Positions 7,342-8,682 of a stretch of DNA of 8,682 nucleotides are shown here, one piece after another. Within the stretch, counting starts at the first letter, position 1. Each line of letters starts with the position of its first letter. A program made the translations under genes and the position numbers. A model generated the notes under the pieces. That model was not told the origin of the DNA, searched no databases, and saw nothing but the letters and a program-made list of their open reading frames with translations. Origin of the DNA: Pseudomonadota bacterium (GTDB lineage: Bacteria > Pseudomonadota > Alphaproteobacteria > Caulobacterales > Caulobacteraceae); assembly GCA_023434265.1 (NCBI GenBank), contig JAEYTA010000163.1, positions 1 through 8,682 on the forward strand, read 5' to 3'.

Positions 7342-7770
7342 ATGCTGGTCGCCGAGATTCTCAAGGGCAAGGGCCATGCGGTCTGGTCGGTGACGCCGAA
7401 TCTCCGGCTGGGCGACGCCTGCGCCGAACTGGAGCGCCGGCGCGTCGGGGCCATGATCGTCTGCGACGCCGAGCGGGTTGTCGGCGTCCTGTCCGAACGC
7501 GACGTGGTGCGGGCGATCGCCGGCGGGGGCGAGTCGGCCCTGTCGCGGCCGGTTTCCGACTTCATGACCCGGGACGTCGTCTTCGCCATGCCCTCCGAGA
7601 CCGTGGGCGTCCTGATGCAGCGGATGACCGATCGCCGGATTCGCCATCTGCCCGTGTTGGTCGACGGCCGCCTGGACGGGGTGATCTCGATCGGCGACGT
7701 CGTGAAGTGCCAGATCGACGAGGCCACTCGCGAGGCGGAATCCCTGCGCACCTATATAGCGGCGGGCTGA
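7342..7770 (+). CDS. Small two-CBS-domain protein
   Basis: This 142-residue soluble protein is made of a pair of CBS domains. CBS1 covers about residues 10-62 (core VGAMIVCD...VVGVLSERDVVRAIA). CBS2 covers about 72-128 (MTRDVVFAMPSETVGVLMQRM...IRHLPVLVDGRLDGVISIGDVV). There is no fused enzymatic or membrane domain. Stand-alone CBS pairs usually dimerise and bind adenine nucleotides such as AMP, ATP or SAM, and sense energy or regulate a partner; the partner is unknown. The start is well set by a GGAGGAGGAG ribosome site (7327-7336). It sits 47 bases after the rhomboid gene, so the two may be co-transcribed, but no functional link is evident. The next element downstream is the rRNA control region. 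Confidence 0.9.
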   Translation: MLVAEILKGKGHAVWSVTPNLRLGDACAELERRRVGAMIVCDAERVVGVLSERDVVRAIAGGGESALSRPVSDFMTRDVVFAMPSETVGVLMQRMTDRRIRHLPVLVDGRLDGVISIGDVVKCQIDEATREAESLRTYIAAG

Positions 7771-7791
7771 GCGACGAACGTATCGATGTCG

Positions 7792-7808
7792 GCCGACCCG
7801 GAGTCGGC
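7792..7808 (+). other. Small hairpin downstream of the CBS gene
   Basis: GCCGAC (7792-7797) pairs with GTCGGC (7803-7808) with a 5-base loop, 21 bases after the CBS stop. No T run follows, so this is at most a weak or factor-dependent stop signal. Confidence 0.3.
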
Positions 7809-7838
7809 GAGAAAGTTCGAGAAACCGTCAGAATCGGG

Positions 7839-7867
7839 TTGCGGACGAAAAGGGCGCTGCGTATATC
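7839..7867 (+). promoter_or_regulatory. Candidate upstream rRNA-region promoter (P1)
   Basis: A possible -35 TTGCGG (7839-7844) and -10 TATATC (7862-7867) are 17 bases apart. The sequence after the -10, GCCGCCTC, is the same as that after the clear promoter at 8282, which is the main reason to include it. The -35 is weaker than in the downstream promoters. Confidence 0.45.
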
Positions 7868-7953
7868 GCCGCCTCGCTCGGAAACGGGCCGGCCGCCGGG
7901 GCCGCGGAGACGAAAGCCTCCCGACCCCACCGGAAGAAAGAGGCGAAGGTCTC

Positions 7954-7982
7954 TTGATTTTCGGAAGCGAACTGGTTAGGTT
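7954..7982 (+). promoter_or_regulatory. Candidate upstream rRNA-region promoter (P2)
   Basis: TTGATT (7954-7959) and TAGGTT (7977-7982) are 17 bases apart. AGAGGCGAAGGTCTC just upstream and CGGAAG just downstream of the -35 resemble the layout around the stronger promoters at 8194 and 8282. The -10 is poor, so this is tentative. Confidence 0.35.
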
Positions 7983-8018
7983 CCGCGCTCCAATCGAATC
8001 GTCGCTACGAAACAGAGG

Positions 8019-8050
8019 GAAGCCCCTCCGGCTTCACTCGGCGGTTTTTT
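8019..8050 (+). terminator. Terminator-like hairpin with T run between promoters
   Basis: GAAGCC (8019-8024) pairs with GGCTTC (8030-8035) around a 5-base loop. A run of six T (8045-8050) comes 9 bases later. The gap makes it a poor standard intrinsic terminator. It could limit read-through from the CBS gene or from P1/P2 before the main rRNA promoters. Confidence 0.35.
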
Positions 8051-8102
8051 GCGGTCTGGAAGGTCCCGATCTTCCCCTCCGCGAAATGGCTGAAAAGCCC
8101 GG

Positions 8103-8130
8103 TTGACACGGAGATCGGCCTTCCTTAGAG
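8103..8130 (+). promoter_or_regulatory. rRNA operon promoter P3
   Basis: A perfect -35 TTGACA (8103-8108) is followed after 16 bases by TTAGAG (8125-8130). A small GGCT-GAAA-AGCC hairpin (8088-8099) ends three bases before the -35. The region after the -10 is GC-rich (AGCCGCCTCC), as is usual for growth-rate-controlled rRNA promoters. Confidence 0.65.
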
Positions 8131-8170
8131 AGCCGCCTCCGCCGCCCTCCGGGGCGGTTTCGCAGAGAGA

Positions 8171-8191
8171 GGTTCTTCTTCAAAAAGAACC
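8171..8191. promoter_or_regulatory. Palindrome abutting the -35 of promoter P4
   Basis: GGTTCTT (8171-8177) and AAGAACC (8185-8191) are perfect inverted repeats with a 7-base centre. The palindrome ends two bases before the -35 TTGACG. The same palindrome at the same distance precedes P5. It could be an operator or activator site, or a hairpin in transcripts from P3. Confidence 0.6.
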
Positions 8192-8193
8192 AC

Positions 8194-8221
8194 TTGACGC
8201 GGAAGAATGAGGCGGTAAACA
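8194..8221 (+). promoter_or_regulatory. rRNA operon promoter P4
   Basis: TTGACG (8194-8199) and TAAACA (8216-8221) are 16 bases apart. The GC-rich discriminator and CGCCTCC block follow, as in P3 and P5. A palindrome lies directly upstream. Confidence 0.65.
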
Positions 8222-8259
8222 CCCGCCTCCCTCGCTTCCGGGCGGGGCCGTCGAAAAGA

Positions 8260-8279
8260 GGTTCTTCTCCAAAAGAACC
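8260..8279. promoter_or_regulatory. Palindrome abutting the -35 of promoter P5
   Basis: GGTTCTT (8260-8266) and AAGAACC (8273-8279) are perfect inverted repeats with a 6-base centre, ending two bases before TTGACA at 8282. This is the second copy of the element at 8171-8191. Both arms and the distance to the promoter are kept while the surrounding sequence differs. Confidence 0.6.
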
Positions 8280-8281
8280 GC

Positions 8282-8310
8282 TTGACACGGAAAACCGAGG
8301 CGACTAAATC
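8282..8310 (+). promoter_or_regulatory. rRNA operon promoter P5, nearest to the 16S gene
   Basis: TTGACA (8282-8287) and TAAATC (8305-8310) are 17 bases apart, the best match to the consensus in the array. GCCGCCTCCGCCG follows the -10. Transcripts from here would have a leader of about 260 bases before mature 16S rRNA. Confidence 0.75.
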
Positions 8311-8363
8311 GCCGCCTCCGCCGCAACCGGGCGCTAAACGGTGGGGCCGGTTCTCCGGTTCCT

Positions 8364-8375
8364 GGGTCTTTGAAA
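8364..8375 (+). promoter_or_regulatory. boxA-like antitermination element in the rRNA leader
   Basis: GGGTCTTTGAAA, followed by TCGTTGATCTGG, resembles the boxA region of alphaproteobacterial rRNA leaders, where Nus factors load to prevent early termination. The match to the standard boxA (TGCTCTTTA) is partial; position and context carry most of the weight. Confidence 0.5.
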
Positions 8376-8407
8376 TCGTTGATCTGGAAAGAGAAACGCA
8401 GGCGGCG

Positions 8408-8444
8408 GTGTCCTGGCGATAACCCTTCGAGGTTATCTCGACAC
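8408..8444 (+). other. Stem-loop in the 16S rRNA leader
   Basis: GTGTC (8408-8412) pairs with GACAC (8440-8444) and GATAACC (8418-8424) with GGTTATC (8431-8437). A 6-base loop and an uneven internal loop complete the structure. This is typical of pre-rRNA leader structure and probably helps processing or 16S folding. Confidence 0.6.
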
Positions 8445-8455
8445 TGACATCTGCG

Positions 8456-8471
8456 GTCTTTTTGAAAAGAC
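8456..8471 (+). other. Second small hairpin in the rRNA leader
   Basis: GTCTTT (8456-8461) pairs with AAAGAC (8466-8471) around TTGA. It follows the larger leader stem-loop by 11 bases and precedes the AT-richer stretch leading into 16S. Confidence 0.45.
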
Positions 8472-8577
8472 ACCATGGATTGGTCTTCGGATCGATCTCG
8501 TGGGATCTCGTCAAGAATACGTAGAACTAATGCCAGACGGCGCTTCGGTGCTGTCATGCTTAGGTCAGAAGTCAACT

Positions 8578-8682
8578 CAACCTGAGAGTTTGATCCTGGC
8601 TCAGAGCGAACGCTGGCGGCAGGCCTAACACATGCAAGTCGAACGAACTCTTCGGAGTTAGTGGCGGACGGGTGAGTAACAC
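8578..8682 (+). rRNA. rrs: 16S ribosomal RNA, 5' end only
   Basis: The universal start AGAGTTTGATCCTGGCTCAG lies at 8585-8604, followed by GAACGCTGGCGGC, AACACATGCAAGTCGAACG, and GGACGGGTGAGTAACAC at the window edge. By alignment with E. coli numbering the mature 5' end is near 8578, give or take a few bases. The short V1 loop ACTCTTCGGAGT followed by TAGTGGCGG fits Brevundimonas within Caulobacterales, from memory. The gene continues beyond the window; 23S, 5S and tRNA genes are expected downstream. Confidence 0.97.

Larger units (their letters stand above)
8103..8354 (+). repeat. Three diverged tandem promoter-bearing units
   Basis: Units begin at 8103, 8194 and 8282, giving steps of 91 and 88 bases. 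Each starts TTGAC(A/G)CGGA, then has a -10 box, a GCCTCC-type GC-rich stretch, a CCGG or GGGCGG block, and GGTTCT near its end. In the first two units the end is a full palindrome (GGTTCTT...AAGAACC). In the third only GGTTCTCCGGTTCC remains. The sequences have drifted, so this is an old duplication held by selection rather than a recent one. Confidence 0.7.
7771..8577 (+). other. Long non-coding region upstream of the rRNA operon
   Basis: About 800 bases without a convincing gene. Short open frames on both strands lack ribosome sites and have Arg-rich, unselected composition. The stretch holds five candidate promoters, two palindromes, a terminator-like hairpin and the rRNA leader. It also has two GAATC sites (7831-7835, 7996-8000) of the GANTC type methylated by CcrM in this bacterial group. 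GC drops somewhat toward the 16S gene. Confidence 0.7.

Noticed and set aside
7786..8106. 106-codon open frame between the CBS gene and the rRNA operon
   Set aside because: No ribosome site, no domain, and it runs through promoter-like sequence P1 and P2. It is more likely non-coding.
8034..8575. Minus-strand open frames in the rRNA leader region
   Set aside because: They cover the tandem promoter units, so their apparent repeats (such as RVKWFFLKKN and RVKRFFWRRT) come from the DNA repeats rather than from protein repeats.
1..8682. CRISPR array, insertion sequence, phage or tRNA gene
   Set aside because: No regularly spaced direct repeats, no transposase or integrase features, and no tRNA-like cloverleaf sequence were seen on either strand.

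Overview
The window looks like the chromosome of a Caulobacterales alphaproteobacterium, most probably Brevundimonas. Three observations support this: very high GC, the first ~105 bases of a 16S rRNA gene whose V1 loop (ACTCTTCGGAGT) looks like Brevundimonas, and an hfaA-hfaB-hfaD holdfast-anchor operon, a hallmark of stalked and prosthecate Caulobacterales. The assignments are from memory of families; no search was run.

Layout. (1) 2-739 (+) is the 3' part of a gene for an odd low-complexity exported-type protein: poly-Pro, two Cys-Cys pairs, an Asn/Val run, then a Cys-containing C-terminal domain. A strong intrinsic terminator follows at 831-863. (2) 867-3719 (-) encodes a secreted or periplasmic M16 zinc peptidase of 950 residues. 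(3) 3849-6473 (-) is the hfa operon, transcribed in the order hfaA, hfaB, hfaD. The genes overlap by 4 and 74 bases. (4) 6614-7294 (+) encodes a compact rhomboid intramembrane serine protease, probably starting at CTG. It is followed by a two-CBS-domain protein at 7342-7770. (5) 7771-8577 holds no convincing gene. It is a long control region for an rRNA operon, with three clear and two weaker sigma70-type promoters. The clear promoters lie in diverged ~90-bp tandem units. A boxA-like element and leader hairpins follow, and the 16S rRNA gene starts near 8578 and runs out of the window.

How the parts fit. HfaB is a CsgG-type outer-membrane lipoprotein, HfaA a small curlin-like protein and HfaD a larger repeat-rich surface protein. 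In Caulobacter these together fasten the polysaccharide holdfast to the cell envelope. The M16 peptidase lies downstream on the same strand after a 129-base gap containing a hairpin, so it is probably a separate unit. The rhomboid/CBS pair diverges from hfaA. No mobile element, CRISPR array or obvious new multi-gene system is present. The most interesting structures are the rRNA promoter array with its conserved palindromes, the unusual hfaB/hfaD overlap, and the truncated Pro/Cys/Asn-rich gene.
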